NCBI RefSeq assembly: GCF_900176465.1
Contig: NZ_FWXR01000017.1
Location: 1-64,000 of the forward strand
DNA length: 64,000 nt
Direction of reading: 5' to 3'
Origin: Fulvimarina manganoxydans
Lineage (GTDB): Bacteria > Pseudomonadota > Alphaproteobacteria > Rhizobiales > Rhizobiaceae
Shown here one piece after another: positions 47,895 to 57,648 of the stretch. The translations under genes and the position numbers were made by a program. Numbering within the stretch: position 1 is the first letter of the stretch; every line of letters begins with the position of its first letter. The notes under the pieces were generated by a model, which ran no database searches, had not been told where the DNA came from, and saw only the letters and a list, made by a program, of their open reading frames with translations.

Positions 47895-50800
47895 ATGTCG
47901 ATCCTCGCCAGCCTCTATCATCTGACGCATTATCGCTATGACAGGCCCGTTCGGCTCGGGCCGCAGCTGATCCGACTGCGACCGGCTCCCCATTCGCGCA
48001 CGCGCGTTCCGTCATACTCCCTGCGGGTGACGCCGGAGAACCACTTCGTCAACTGGCAGCAGGATCCGTTCGGCAATTACATTGCGCGTTTCGTGTTTCC
48101 CGAGAAGGTGACCGAGTTCAAGATCGAGGTCGATCTTCTTGCCGACATGACCGTCTACAATCCCTTCGACTTTTTCGTCGAAGAGGCGGCGGAAAACTGG
48201 CCCTTCGACTACGATCCGGACGTCAAGAAGGAGCTGGAATCCTATCTCGATCCCGAGCCGGCGGGCGAGAAGCTCAAAGCTTTCCTGAAGGAGATCGATC
48301 GCTCCGAGCAAAGGACGATCGACTTTTTGGTCGGCCTTAACCAGAAGATCGAAAACCATGTCGATTATCTCGTGCGCATGGAGCCGGGCGTGCAGACGCC
48401 CGAGGAGACGCTGACGAAAAAGTCCGGCTCCTGCCGCGACTCCTCCTGGCTCCTCGTCCAGGTTCTGCGCCATCTCGGCTTTGCCGCTCGCTTCGTCTCC
48501 GGCTATCTGATCCAGCTCAAGCCCGACGTCGTCGCGCTCGACGGGCCGGCCGGCACCTCCTACGATTTCACCGATCTCCATGCCTGGACGGAAGTCTATC
48601 TGCCAGGCGCCGGCTGGATCGGCCTCGATCCGACATCCGGCCTTCTGACAGGCGAAAGCCATGTGCCGCTCGCCGCAACGCCGCATTTCCGCTCGGCCGC
48701 GCCAATCTCAGGCGGCGTCGACTATGCCGAGGTCGAATTCGACTTCGACATGCGCGTCGAACGCATCTCCGAGCGTCCCCGTGTCACCTATCCCTTCTCC
48801 GAAGAGAGCTGGGAGGCGCTCGACGAGCTTGGCGAGAAAGTCGATGCCGAGCTGAAGGCCAATGACGTGCGCCTCACCATGGGCGGCGAGCCGACCTTCG
48901 TCTCGATCGACGATTTCGAGACGCCGGAATGGAATTCCGACGCGACTGGCCCGATGAAACGGGGCCTTGCCGACGATCTCATCCGGCGCCTGCGCGAGCG
49001 CTTCGCGCCCGGCGGCTTTCTCCATTACGGCCAGGGCAAGTGGTATCCCGGCGAGACCCTGCCGCGCTGGACCTTCTCGCTCTATTGGCGCAAGGACGGA
49101 AAACCGATCTGGTCGAACCCGGATTTCGTCGCCCGCGAGGACGAGCGCAGACCCATTTCGGCGGCCGAATCGGAAGCCTTTACGGAAAAGGTCGCGGCCA
49201 GCCTCGGCATCGACACCGGAAACGTGCTCGCGGCCTATGAGGACGCGGCTTATTGGATCGCGCGCGAGGCGCAGCTGCCGAACAATGTCGATCCGACCGA
49301 CTCCAAGCTGGAGGACCGGGAGGAGCGCGCCCGCATCGCCGCCGTCTTCGATCGCGGGCTCGACACGCCGACCGGCCATGTCCTGCCGCTCCAGGCCTGG
49401 CAGGCTCGCTCGCGGCGCGTCGCCTGGTATTCCGAGCGCTGGCGCACCCGGCGCAAGCGCCTCTTCCTGGTGCCGGGCGATTCCGCCCTCGGCTATCGCC
49501 TGCCGCTCTCAGCCCTGCCGTGGATTCCGAAGGGCAAATACCCTTACCTCTACACCCAGGATCCCACTCAGCGCTTCCCGCCGCTGCCGCCCCGCTCGCG
49601 CCAGCAATATGGCCGAGTCGAGATGCAACAGCACAGCCCCGGCGCCGGCCAGGCCATGGAGGTCGGCGAAGACGGCGCGCCGCGCATGCGCCAATGGATG
49701 GAGCCACTGGAGGATCTCGACGACTATCCCGACTACGGCCCGGTTCCTGGCGATTCCGGCGGCAATTTCGTCACCGTCGATGGGCCGGGGGAGATCGAGG
49801 CCTCGGTGCGAACTGCGCTGTCCATCGAACCGCGCGATGGCAAGCTATGCGTCTTCATGCCCCCAGTCGCTTTCACGGAGGCTTATCTCGACCTTCTCGG
49901 CGCCGTCGAAGAGGTGGCGAGCGAGATGAACCTGCCCGTGCAGATCGAGGGCTATCAGCCGCCGTTCGATCCGCGCCTCAATGTCATCCGCGTCGCACCC
50001 GACCCTGGCGTCGTCGAGGTCAACGTCCATCCGGCCCGCTCCTGGCAGGAAGCCAAGGAGATCACCACCGGCGTCTATGAGGACGCCCGCCAGTCGCGAC
50101 TGGGCACCGATAAATTCATGATTGACGGCAAGCATGCCGGCACCGGCGGCGGCAATCACGTCGTGGTCGGCGGAGCGACGCCGCTCGACTCGCCCTTCCT
50201 GCGCCGGCCAGACCTCCTGAAATCCCTGGTCCTCTATTGGCAGCGCCACCCCTCGCTCTCCTATCTCTTCTCAGGGCTTTTCATCGGCCCGACGAGCCAG
50301 GCGCCGCGCATCGACGAGGCCCGCCACGACCAGCTTTACGAGCTGGAAATCGCCATGGCGCAGGTGACGCCCGATTCATGGAATACGCCGCCCTGGCTGG
50401 TCGACCGTCTGTTCCGCAATCTCCTCATCGACGTGACCGGCAACACCCACCGGGCCGAGATATGCATCGATAAGCTCTATTCGCCGGACGGGCCGACGGG
50501 CCGGCTGGGTCTCGTGGAATTCCGCGGCTTCGAGATGCCGCCAGACGCCAAGATGAGCCTTGCCCAGCAGCTGCTCATCCGCTCGCTGATCGCCAAATTC
50601 TGGAAGCGGCCGGAAGACGGCAAATTCGTGCGCTGGGGTACCAATCTCCATGACCGCTTCATGCTGCCCGAATTCGTCTGGGCCGATTTCCTCGACGTGC
50701 TTGGCGATCTGGGACGCGACGGCTATCCGATCCGGCCCGAATGGTTCGAGGCCCAGGCCGAATTCCGCTTCCCCTTCTGCGGCAAGATCGAGCGTGAGGG

Positions 50801-51326
50801 CATCGATTTGGAACTGCGTCAGGCGCTCGAGCCCTGGCATGTCATGGGCGAGACCGGGGCGATCGGCGGCACGGTCCGCTTCGTCGACTCCTCGGTCGAG
50901 CGGGTGCAGGTCAAGTTGTCGAATTTCGACAAGGCCCGCCACATCGTCACCTGCAATGGCCGCGAAGTGCCGATGACGGCGACCGGGCGCGGCACGGAGG
51001 CGGTCGCGGGTGTGCGCTACAAGGCGTGGCAGCCGCCATCGGGCCTCCACCCAACGATCCCCGTCCATGCGCCTCTAACCTTCGACATCTATGATCGCTG
51101 GTCACGCCGCTCGCTGGGCGGCTGCGTCTATCACGTCGCCCATCCGGGCGGGCGCAACTACGACACCTTCCCGATCAATTCCTACGAGGCCGAAGCACGG
51201 CGTCTCGCCCGCTTCCAGCCGATCAACCATACGGGCGGGCATTACGATCCGGTTCGGGAAATCCCCGATCCGTCCTTCCCGATGACGCTTGATCTCAGAC
51301 GTCCAGCCTTTCTGGCGACCCAGTGA
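47895..51326 (+). CDS. Transglutaminase-like protein fused to DUF2126
   Basis: A 1143-residue protein. The N-terminal part (about 1-290) is a bacterial transglutaminase-like unit: [20 protein letters not shown], the Cys in [20 protein letters not shown], the His in [15 protein letters not shown] and the Asp in [14 protein letters not shown]2126 follows to the end ([77 protein letters not shown]). DUF2126 resembles glutamine-synthetase/GCS-type ligase folds, so peptide-bond making or breaking is likely (inference). No signal peptide. Confidence 0.9.
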   Translation: MSILASLYHLTHYRYDRPVRLGPQLIRLRPAPHSRTRVPSYSLRVTPENHFVNWQQDPFGNYIARFVFPEKVTEFKIEVDLLADMTVYNPFDFFVEEAAENWPFDYDPDVKKELESYLDPEPAGEKLKAFLKEIDRSEQRTIDFLVGLNQKIENHVDYLVRMEPGVQTPEETLTKKSGSCRDSSWLLVQVLRHLGFAARFVSGYLIQLKPDVVALDGPAGTSYDFTDLHAWTEVYLPGAGWIGLDPTSGLLTGESHVPLAATPHFRSAAPISGGVDYAEVEFDFDMRVERISERPRVTYPFSEESWEALDELGEKVDAELKANDVRLTMGGEPTFVSIDDFETPEWNSDATGPMKRGLADDLIRRLRERFAPGGFLHYGQGKWYPGETLPRWTFSLYWRKDGKPIWSNPDFVAREDERRPISAAESEAFTEKVAASLGIDTGNVLAAYEDAAYWIAREAQLPNNVDPTDSKLEDREERARIAAVFDRGLDTPTGHVLPLQAWQARSRRVAWYSERWRTRRKRLFLVPGDSALGYRLPLSALPWIPKGKYPYLYTQDPTQRFPPLPPRSRQQYGRVEMQQHSPGAGQAMEVGEDGAPRMRQWMEPLEDLDDYPDYGPVPGDSGGNFVTVDGPGEIEASVRTALSIEPRDGKLCVFMPPVAFTEAYLDLLGAVEEVASEMNLPVQIEGYQPPFDPRLNVIRVAPDPGVVEVNVHPARSWQEAKEITTGVYEDARQSRLGTDKFMIDGKHAGTGGGNHVVVGGATPLDSPFLRRPDLLKSLVLYWQRHPSLSYLFSGLFIGPTSQAPRIDEARHDQLYELEIAMAQVTPDSWNTPPWLVDRLFRNLLIDVTGNTHRAEICIDKLYSPDGPTGRLGLVEFRGFEMPPDAKMSLAQQLLIRSLIAKFWKRPEDGKFVRWGTNLHDRFMLPEFVWADFLDVLGDLGRDGYPIRPEWFEAQAEFRFPFCGKIEREGIDLELRQALEPWHVMGETGAIGGTVRFVDSSVERVQVKLSNFDKARHIVTCNGREVPMTATGRGTEAVAGVRYKAWQPPSGLHPTIPVHAPLTFDIYDRWSRRSLGGCVYHVAHPGGRNYDTFPINSYEAEARRLARFQPINHTGGHYDPVREIPDPSFPMTLDLRRPAFLATQ

Positions 51327-51348
51327 GGATTTGAACGACGATGGAGCG

Positions 51349-51379
51349 AGAGGCCTTACGGGAAACCGTAGGGCCTCTT
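51349..51379 (+). terminator. Strong terminator after the DUF2126 gene
   Basis: AGAGGCCTTACGG (51349-51361) pairs with CCGTAGGGCCTCT around a GAAA tetraloop, 13 bp with one G-T pair, followed by T-rich sequence (TTCATCTTTCT). It separates the DUF2126 gene from the dehydrogenase gene and shows that the dehydrogenase start must lie after it. Confidence 0.8.
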
Positions 51380-51436
51380 CATCTTTCTGGGATCGAAGCG
51401 CTTGCTCTCAAGGCACGGCAAAGGTCCAATGGGACG

Positions 51437-52516
51437 ATGGGAATGGACGTGAGCGCACCCATGATGATGGCGATCGTGACAACCGGAACGGGCGGCACCG
51501 ACAAGCTCGAAAATCGCCAGGTCCCGATTCCGGTTCCGAGGCCGGAGGATGTCGTCCTTAAAGTTCTCGCGGCGGGGGTCAACAACACCGAGATCAACAC
51601 GCGCCTCGGCTGGTATTCGTCTTCCGTGCGCGACGGGACGGCGGATGCTGGAGAGGATGCGGCACGTCCCGATGGTGGCTGGAACCAGGCAACGCCCTTT
51701 CCCTTCATCCAGGGCACCGATTGCTGCGGCGAGATCGTCGCCGTCGGCGAGGCGGTGGACAAGCGGCGGTTGGGCGAACGGGTGATCGTGCGGGCCTGCA
51801 TGCGCGCCCATGGCTTCGATCAGATGGAAACCCGCTGGCTCGGCTCGGATTTCGACGGCGCCTTCGCCGAGTTCGTTCTCGTGCCGGCGGGCGAGGCCTT
51901 TCGCGTCGACTGCGAATGGAGCGATGCCGAGCTCGCCTCGATCCCTTGCGCCTACGGCACGGCCGAGAACATGCTCCACCGGGCGGGCGTCACCGAGGGC
52001 ATGCGGGTTCTCGTCCCCGGCGCCTCGGGCGGGGTCGGCTCGGCCGTCATCCAGCTTGCCAAACGCCGGGGCGCGGAGGTGATCGCCATCACCAGCCCAT
52101 CCAAGCGCGATCTCGTCGTCGGCTTCGGGGCCGATAGAGTTCTGGCGCGCGATGACGATCCAGTCGCCCAGCTCGGGGCCGAAAGCATCGACATCGTCGT
52201 CGACAATGTGGGCGGAGCGAACTTCGGCGTCATGCTGGCACTTCTGCGCCGGGGCGGCCGCTATGTCTCATCGGGTGCGATCGCTGGCCCAATCGTCGAG
52301 CTCGACATGCGGGTGATGTATCTGAAGGACATCACGCTGATCGGCTGCACCGCCTGGGACGAACCGATCTTTCCCAATCTCGTCTCCTATATCGAAAAAG
52401 GCGAGATCAGGCCCTTGGTCTCGCGCACTTACCCACTCGATCGGATCGCGGAGGCCCAAGATGCCTTCACGACCAAGGCGCATGCCGGAAAGATCGTGCT
52501 CATCCCGCCCGCCTGA
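51437..52516 (+). CDS. Zinc-independent medium-chain alcohol dehydrogenase family protein
   Basis: A 359-residue MDR protein. The N-domain has VVLKVLAAGVNNTEINTRLG and FIQGTDCCGEIVAVGEAVDK; the NAD(P) fold has RVLVPGASGGVGSAVIQLAK and AITSPSKRDLVVGFGADRVL. The usual structural-zinc Cys set is missing. Substrate cannot be inferred; quinone or enoyl reductases share this pattern. ATG codons at 51437 and 51443 are both possible; an earlier one at 51341 lies in a terminator stem. It stands between the DUF2126 gene and a converging GGDEF-EAL gene. Confidence 0.85.
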   Translation: MGMDVSAPMMMAIVTTGTGGTDKLENRQVPIPVPRPEDVVLKVLAAGVNNTEINTRLGWYSSSVRDGTADAGEDAARPDGGWNQATPFPFIQGTDCCGEIVAVGEAVDKRRLGERVIVRACMRAHGFDQMETRWLGSDFDGAFAEFVLVPAGEAFRVDCEWSDAELASIPCAYGTAENMLHRAGVTEGMRVLVPGASGGVGSAVIQLAKRRGAEVIAITSPSKRDLVVGFGADRVLARDDDPVAQLGAESIDIVVDNVGGANFGVMLALLRRGGRYVSSGAIAGPIVELDMRVMYLKDITLIGCTAWDEPIFPNLVSYIEKGEIRPLVSRTYPLDRIAEAQDAFTTKAHAGKIVLIPPA

Positions 52517-52550
52517 TCCTCCGCAGCTTCTAATGGCGGTGAAGCGCTCT

Positions 52551-54092
52551 TCAGGCCGTTCGTTTGAACGGCTCGCTCGCAAGCCTCTCGCCTCTGGAGC
52601 CGGCGAGAAACGCGGCGACCTCGTCCGCCGGCATCGCCTTGGCGAAGAGATAGCCTTGGCCGAACTCGCAGCCGAGAAGCGTGAGACCCTTATATTGGCT
52701 CTCAAGCTCGATGCCTTCGGCGAGCGTCGCGGCGCCGAGACCCTGACCGAGACCGACGATCGAACGGACGATCTTCATCTGTTTGGCATTCGTCTCGAAG
52801 GAGGCGACGAAGCTGCGATCGATCTTGATCTTGTCGAAGGGAATATTGGCGAGTTGGGACAGGCTGGAAAAGCCGGTGCCGAAATCGTCGAGCGCGATCT
52901 TGATGCCGATCCGTCTCAGATCGCCGATCACGCGCATGGCGCAATCCATCTCCTTGACGACGGCGCTCTCGGTCAGCTCGATTTCTAGACGTTCGGGCGG
53001 CAGGCCGGTCTCTTGCAGGATCTCCACGATCCGCTCACCCAGCAAGCTGTCGGAAAGCTGGGTGGGCGACAGGTTGAAGGCGAGGATCATGGAGGAGGGC
53101 CATGTCACCGCGTCCCGGCATGCGCGGCGAAGCAACTGATCAAAAAGTTCGGTGATCAGCCCGGCATTTTCGGCGATATCGATGAACAGGCTCGGCGGCA
53201 CGAATTCGCCAGTCCGGTCACGCCAGCGCGCCAGCGCCTCGAAGCCGTGGACGGAACCGTCCGCCAGATGGATCAGGGGCTGGTAATAGGGCATGATCGT
53301 CCCCTCGCGAAGGGCTTGGCGCAACTCCTGTTCGACGCGCAGCCTTTCCGCCAATTCCGATGCCATCGCCTCGAAATACAGGCGGGCCTGGTTCCAGCCC
53401 TGTTTCTTGGCCGCATGCATGGCGAGTTCAGCCCGATGTCGTGCCTCATCCAGATCCCGGGTTTTCGTCGCGTCGAGATAGATGCCGATGGAGGCGCCGA
53501 TCCCCACATGATGGCCGTCCATGCCGGCCGGCTTCGAGATGACCTCGATCGCAAGCGCCGCGACCGCTTCGGCCGCTTCGGCACTCTTCGCCGGCATGCA
53601 AATGCAGAATTCGTCTCCACCCATGCGCATCAGAAAGGCTTTGGGGAACGCCGTGCGCAGGCGGCCCGCGACCACCTTCAAGAGGCGGTCGCCGCCCTGG
53701 TGTCCCAGGAGATCGTTGACCTTCTTAAAGCCGCGGAGATTGATGGATAAAAGCGCGGTCTGCTCGCCGAGATCGCGATAGACGGGCTCGAAATCCGTCT
53801 CGGCGAATTGACGATTGTAAAGGCCGGTCAGCGGATCGTGGAAGGCAAGGAATTCAACGCGGTCCTCGGCATCCTTGCGGCGGGCAGCTTCCAAACGAAG
53901 GTCGGAGAAACGCCGCCACGCATAAACGACGCTGAGCGCGCCGATGACAAGGAGGGCAGCGAAGATGTCGTCGGGCAAGAGGCCAGTCGGCAAGTGATCG
54001 AAGACCTCAAGCTCCGACGCGGTGACACAAGCGACGATCCCCGCCGCTACAAGAGCGATGGCATCCCGTTTTGCGCGCTTGCGAAAAGCCAT
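52551..54092 (-). CDS. Membrane GGDEF-EAL protein (cyclic di-GMP turnover)
   Basis: A 513-residue protein with two N-terminal membrane segments (about 9-28 and 40-58), a GGDEF domain (about 75-235) and an EAL domain (about 250-500). The A-site is intact (RMGGDEFCICMP), but the metal-binding loop reads INLRGFKKVND where active cyclases have DxD at the same place, so cyclase activity is doubtful. The EAL side is complete: GFEALARW, FNLSPTQL, EIELTESAV, DDFGTGFSSLSQL, KIDRSFV, AEGIE. It probably works as a phosphodiesterase, with GGDEF as a GTP sensor (inference). The ATG at 54092 has AGGGA upstream. Confidence 0.9.
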   Translation of the reverse strand: MAFRKRAKRDAIALVAAGIVACVTASELEVFDHLPTGLLPDDIFAALLVIGALSVVYAWRRFSDLRLEAARRKDAEDRVEFLAFHDPLTGLYNRQFAETDFEPVYRDLGEQTALLSINLRGFKKVNDLLGHQGGDRLLKVVAGRLRTAFPKAFLMRMGGDEFCICMPAKSAEAAEAVAALAIEVISKPAGMDGHHVGIGASIGIYLDATKTRDLDEARHRAELAMHAAKKQGWNQARLYFEAMASELAERLRVEQELRQALREGTIMPYYQPLIHLADGSVHGFEALARWRDRTGEFVPPSLFIDIAENAGLITELFDQLLRRACRDAVTWPSSMILAFNLSPTQLSDSLLGERIVEILQETGLPPERLEIELTESAVVKEMDCAMRVIGDLRRIGIKIALDDFGTGFSSLSQLANIPFDKIKIDRSFVASFETNAKQMKIVRSIVGLGQGLGAATLAEGIELESQYKGLTLLGCEFGQGYLFAKAMPADEVAAFLAGSRGERLASEPFKRTA

Positions 54093-54346
54093 TTCTTTCC
54101 CTTTCGAGAACACAGAGCGCGGACACAACGTCTCCGTCGCGCTTTCAGTCCGTGTTTCGCCGCATGATGGTTTTGAAAAGGCCACCCAGCCCTTTCTCTA
54201 CCGTACTCCTGCGCATCGAACCCAGGGGAAGTTCTTTAGTCTACAACGATGAAGAATCATCTGCTATTCGTAACAGGTGGATTGATCACAAAGGTGAAGA
54301 CTGTCGCAAGCTTACCAAAGTTTAATCCTAAGACAGACGTTTAGCG

Positions 54347-55144
54347 CTACTTCGCTTCCAGCGTCGTACGGATCGCGGCGATCTCCGACTTCAGAGCACG
54401 GACCTCGGCCAGAATCTCGGTGTTCTCATCGTGGCGCTTTTCATGTTCGGCATCGATCTCCGCCTGATGCTCGCCCTGCATCGCCGAGACGATGACACCG
54501 ACAAAGAGGTTGAGGACGGCATAGGTCGTCGACAGGATGAAGGGCACGAAGAAGAGCCAGGCCATGGGATGGACTTCCATCACAGGCCGCACGATGCCCA
54601 TCGACCAGCTTTCCAGCGTCATGACCTGGAAGAGCGTATAGACCGAGGCGCCGAGACTGCCGAACCATTCGGGAAAGGTCGCTCCGTAGAGCTTGGTGGC
54701 CATCACTGCGAAGACGTAGAAGGTCAGCGCCAGGAGCGCGACGATCGATCCCATGCCGGGCAAGGCCGAGATGAGGCCGCCGACGACGCGGCGCAGCGAT
54801 GGGACGACCGAGATCAGCCGAAGCACGCGCAGGATGCGCAGAGCGCGCAGCACCGTCAGCGGCCCGGTCGCCGGCAGGAGTGCGACACCGACCACGAAGA
54901 AGTCGAACAGGGACCAGGGATCGCGGAAGAAGCGCGTGCCGAAGGCAAAGAGCCGTGCTGCGATCTCCACGACGAAGACGCCGAGGATCGCCGTATCGAG
55001 GGCGATCAGGACCGGTCCGATCTCGCTCATGAGACGGGAATCCGTTTCTAGGCCGAGAATAACCGCGTTGATCGCGATCAGGGAGACGATGAAGCGCTCC
55101 CAGCTCTTGGTTTGAAGGAAGTGTTGCAATCGGGCGCGCATCAT
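54347..55144 (-). CDS. NavBac-type voltage-gated ion channel
   Basis: A 265-residue six-segment ion channel. S4 carries regularly spaced Arg (TVLRALRILRVLRLISVVPS). The pore loop is LFQVMTLESWSMG, whose LESW matches the sodium-selective filter of NaChBac-type channels. S6 is STTYAVLNLFVGVIVSAMQG, and the C-terminal helix (EHEKRHDENTEILAEVRALK) is a coiled coil for tetramer formation. The ATG at 55144 is used; GTG at 55168 would add 8 residues. It lies divergently to the ATP-grasp gene, 71 nt away. Confidence 0.88.
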   Translation of the reverse strand: MMRARLQHFLQTKSWERFIVSLIAINAVILGLETDSRLMSEIGPVLIALDTAILGVFVVEIAARLFAFGTRFFRDPWSLFDFFVVGVALLPATGPLTVLRALRILRVLRLISVVPSLRRVVGGLISALPGMGSIVALLALTFYVFAVMATKLYGATFPEWFGSLGASVYTLFQVMTLESWSMGIVRPVMEVHPMAWLFFVPFILSTTYAVLNLFVGVIVSAMQGEHQAEIDAEHEKRHDENTEILAEVRALKSEIAAIRTTLEAK

Positions 55145-55215
55145 GTGTCGTCCAAGCAATTCTCGCACAGGTTCGAGCTGCTATAGCACGGGCCTTCGGG
55201 GGTACGTAGCGCAAG

Positions 55216-57648
55216 ATGCGGTCTACTGAGTTGTCTTCTTTCGCACGAGCCTATGCGGCGATGACCGCAGGAGGCCGAGACGAGATGATCGGGCCTGGCG
55301 GGGTCATCAAGCCCCACTATCGGTCGGTCGTCGAACAATTGTTCGGCCTGTCGCCGGCCGAGCGCGTCCAGCGTCTTCAGCGGGCCCGGCAATATTTGTC
55401 AGAAGCGGGCGTCTTTCACCGGGTCTATGCGCCGACCGAGCTGAGCGAAGAGACACGGGAATGGCCGCTCTCCCACCCGGCCCTCGTCATCGATCCGCTC
55501 GAATGGTCGGAGCTCTCCGACGGTCTCGTCCAGCGCGCCGAATTCCTGGAAAAGCTCGCCGCCGACATTTATGGCGAGCGACGCCTGGTGCGCGACGGCA
55601 TCCTGCCCAGCGCGCTCGTTGCCCAAAACCCGGAATTCGTCCATCCGCTTGCCGATCAAGCACGGCCCGGCGAGCCTCTGATCCGCTTCATCGCGGTCGA
55701 TCTCGGCCGCGGGCCGGACGGGCGCTGGTGGGTTCTCGGCGATCGCACCCAGGCGCCGTCCGGCGCGGGCTTCGTCCTCGAAAACCGCGTGGCCAATCAG
55801 AAGGCCTTTCCGGACATTATTCGGAAGATGAATGTCGAGCGCCTGGCGCCCTTCTTCCAGCGCTTTCGCGAAATGCTCTACGAGCTCGCCGGTCCCGACC
55901 GGACGCGGCTTGGCCTGCTGTCGCCGGGACCGCACAACGAGACCTATTTCGAACACGCCTATCTCGCCCGTTATCTCGGCCTCCTTCTCCTCGAAGGCGG
56001 CGATCTCGTCGTCCATGGCGACGAGGCGACGGTTCGCACGGTCTCTGGTTTCAACCCGATCCATGTCCTGTGGCGGCGTCTCGACAGCGATTTCGTCGAT
56101 CCGCTCGAGCTCTTCGAGGGCTCGCGCATCGGAACGCCGGGCCTCTTGCGGGCGGTGCGTGCCGGCAAGCTCACCGTCGTCAACGCGATCGGCTCCGGCA
56201 TCTTGGAGACCCCGGCCTTTCTCGCCTTTCAGCGCCCCATGGCACGCGCCCTTCTCGGCCGCGACCTCGACCTGCCAACGGTCGCCACCTGGTGGTGCGG
56301 CCAAGCGTCGGAGCGCGCTTATGTGGAGGCACATCGCGAAAGACTGCAGCTCGCGCCTGCCTTTCCCGCCGCCCATGGGCGTTCCGGCCGCGTGCCCCTG
56401 CCGGAAGGCTCGGAGACGCTCCTCAAGCATGAGAGCCGGGCGGTCGATCTGAAAACGGACGGCGTGCGCTGGGTCGGCCGAGAAATCGCGGCGCTTTCGA
56501 CCGCTCCGGTCCTTGTCGATGAAAGCCTGGCGCCGAGACCGGTGATCCTGCGCGCCTTTCTCTGCCGCGATTCAGAAGGATGGCACGTCATGCCCGGGGG
56601 TTTTGCCCGCGTCGCCGATCAGCGCGATGCCCGTGTCATCTCGATGCAGCAGGGCGGCGGCTCGATCGACGTCTGGATTCCGTCGAAGGGGCAGGAGATC
56701 CGCCCCGTCACGCTGCTCTCCAATCGCACGACCCGCTTCGAGCGGCGCATTCCCGGCGCCCTGCCCGCCCGGGCGGCTGACAATCTCTATTGGCTCGGTC
56801 GCTACGCCGAACGCTGCGAGGCGGCAGCAAGGCTCCTTCGTGTCTATGGTGCAAGGGTCGACGAATCGTCTTCGGCCGGCGCGATCGAGGAGACGCTGCT
56901 TGCCCTGGTGCGCCTTTTCGGGGTCGATGCCGATCCCGCCAATCCCGGCCGTGGGCTTCTGTCGCTCGCCCGGCAGGCCTCAGAGACAGCATCGCGCATT
57001 CGCGATCGCTTTTCGCCGGATGCCTGGCGCGCGCTGAACGAGATCGTCGGGCTGATCATGGAGGCCAAGGCCGAGGACGGCGAGGTGGAGCTCGTCGGCC
57101 TGACGAGTTCGATCCTCACCCATCTCTCCGGCTTTGCCGGTCTCGTCCATGAGAACATGTATCAGTTCACCGGCTGGCGCTTCATGCAGATGGGCCGCTG
57201 CCTGGAACGCGGTTTCATCACGGCAACGGTGACGAGCCGCCTCATTCCAGACGACGATCTCAGGGACGGGGCGCTGGAAGCGCTTCTGGAGTTCACCGAC
57301 AGCCGGGTGACCTATCGGCGGCGCTATTCCGTCGACCTATCCCGCGAGACGGTCCTCGACCTTGCCGTGCTCGATCCGCTCAATCCGCGCTCGATCGCCT
57401 TTCAGATCAATACGATCCGCGCGACCCTCGCCGATTTGCCCGATCAGAACGAGGCCGAGACGCTCGACACCCTGACCCGGCGGGTCTCGCGTCTGCAGGT
57501 GCGATTGCAGACGGCGGATGCGGAGGAAGCGAACCAGGCCTTCATCACCCGCATCGCCGCCGATCTGTCCGATATCTCCAATCTTCTGACGGCCCGATAT
57601 CTTCTGTCGGCCCCGGATGGGGTCAAAGAGGGACCGGCGCCCGAATGA
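55216..57648 (+). CDS. Circularly permuted ATP-grasp protein fused to alpha-E domain
   Basis: An 810-residue fusion. The first 470 residues are a circularly permuted type 2 ATP-grasp: FHRVYAPTELSEETREWPLS, FIAVDLGRGPDGRWWVLGDR with QAPSGAGFVLENRV for nucleotide binding, then LLSPGPHNETYFEHAYLARY and PHVLWRRLDS-like IHVLWRRLDSDFVDPLEL. The alpha-E helical domain starts near ADNLYWLGRYAERCEAAARL and extends to about 800. In many bacteria the two are separate genes. It overlaps the transglutaminase gene by 4 nt. It is predicted to ligate amines or amino acids onto a peptide (inference). Confidence 0.92.
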   Translation: MRSTELSSFARAYAAMTAGGRDEMIGPGGVIKPHYRSVVEQLFGLSPAERVQRLQRARQYLSEAGVFHRVYAPTELSEETREWPLSHPALVIDPLEWSELSDGLVQRAEFLEKLAADIYGERRLVRDGILPSALVAQNPEFVHPLADQARPGEPLIRFIAVDLGRGPDGRWWVLGDRTQAPSGAGFVLENRVANQKAFPDIIRKMNVERLAPFFQRFREMLYELAGPDRTRLGLLSPGPHNETYFEHAYLARYLGLLLLEGGDLVVHGDEATVRTVSGFNPIHVLWRRLDSDFVDPLELFEGSRIGTPGLLRAVRAGKLTVVNAIGSGILETPAFLAFQRPMARALLGRDLDLPTVATWWCGQASERAYVEAHRERLQLAPAFPAAHGRSGRVPLPEGSETLLKHESRAVDLKTDGVRWVGREIAALSTAPVLVDESLAPRPVILRAFLCRDSEGWHVMPGGFARVADQRDARVISMQQGGGSIDVWIPSKGQEIRPVTLLSNRTTRFERRIPGALPARAADNLYWLGRYAERCEAAARLLRVYGARVDESSSAGAIEETLLALVRLFGVDADPANPGRGLLSLARQASETASRIRDRFSPDAWRALNEIVGLIMEAKAEDGEVELVGLTSSILTHLSGFAGLVHENMYQFTGWRFMQMGRCLERGFITATVTSRLIPDDDLRDGALEALLEFTDSRVTYRRRYSVDLSRETVLDLAVLDPLNPRSIAFQINTIRATLADLPDQNEAETLDTLTRRVSRLQVRLQTADAEEANQAFITRIAADLSDISNLLTARYLLSAPDGVKEGPAPE

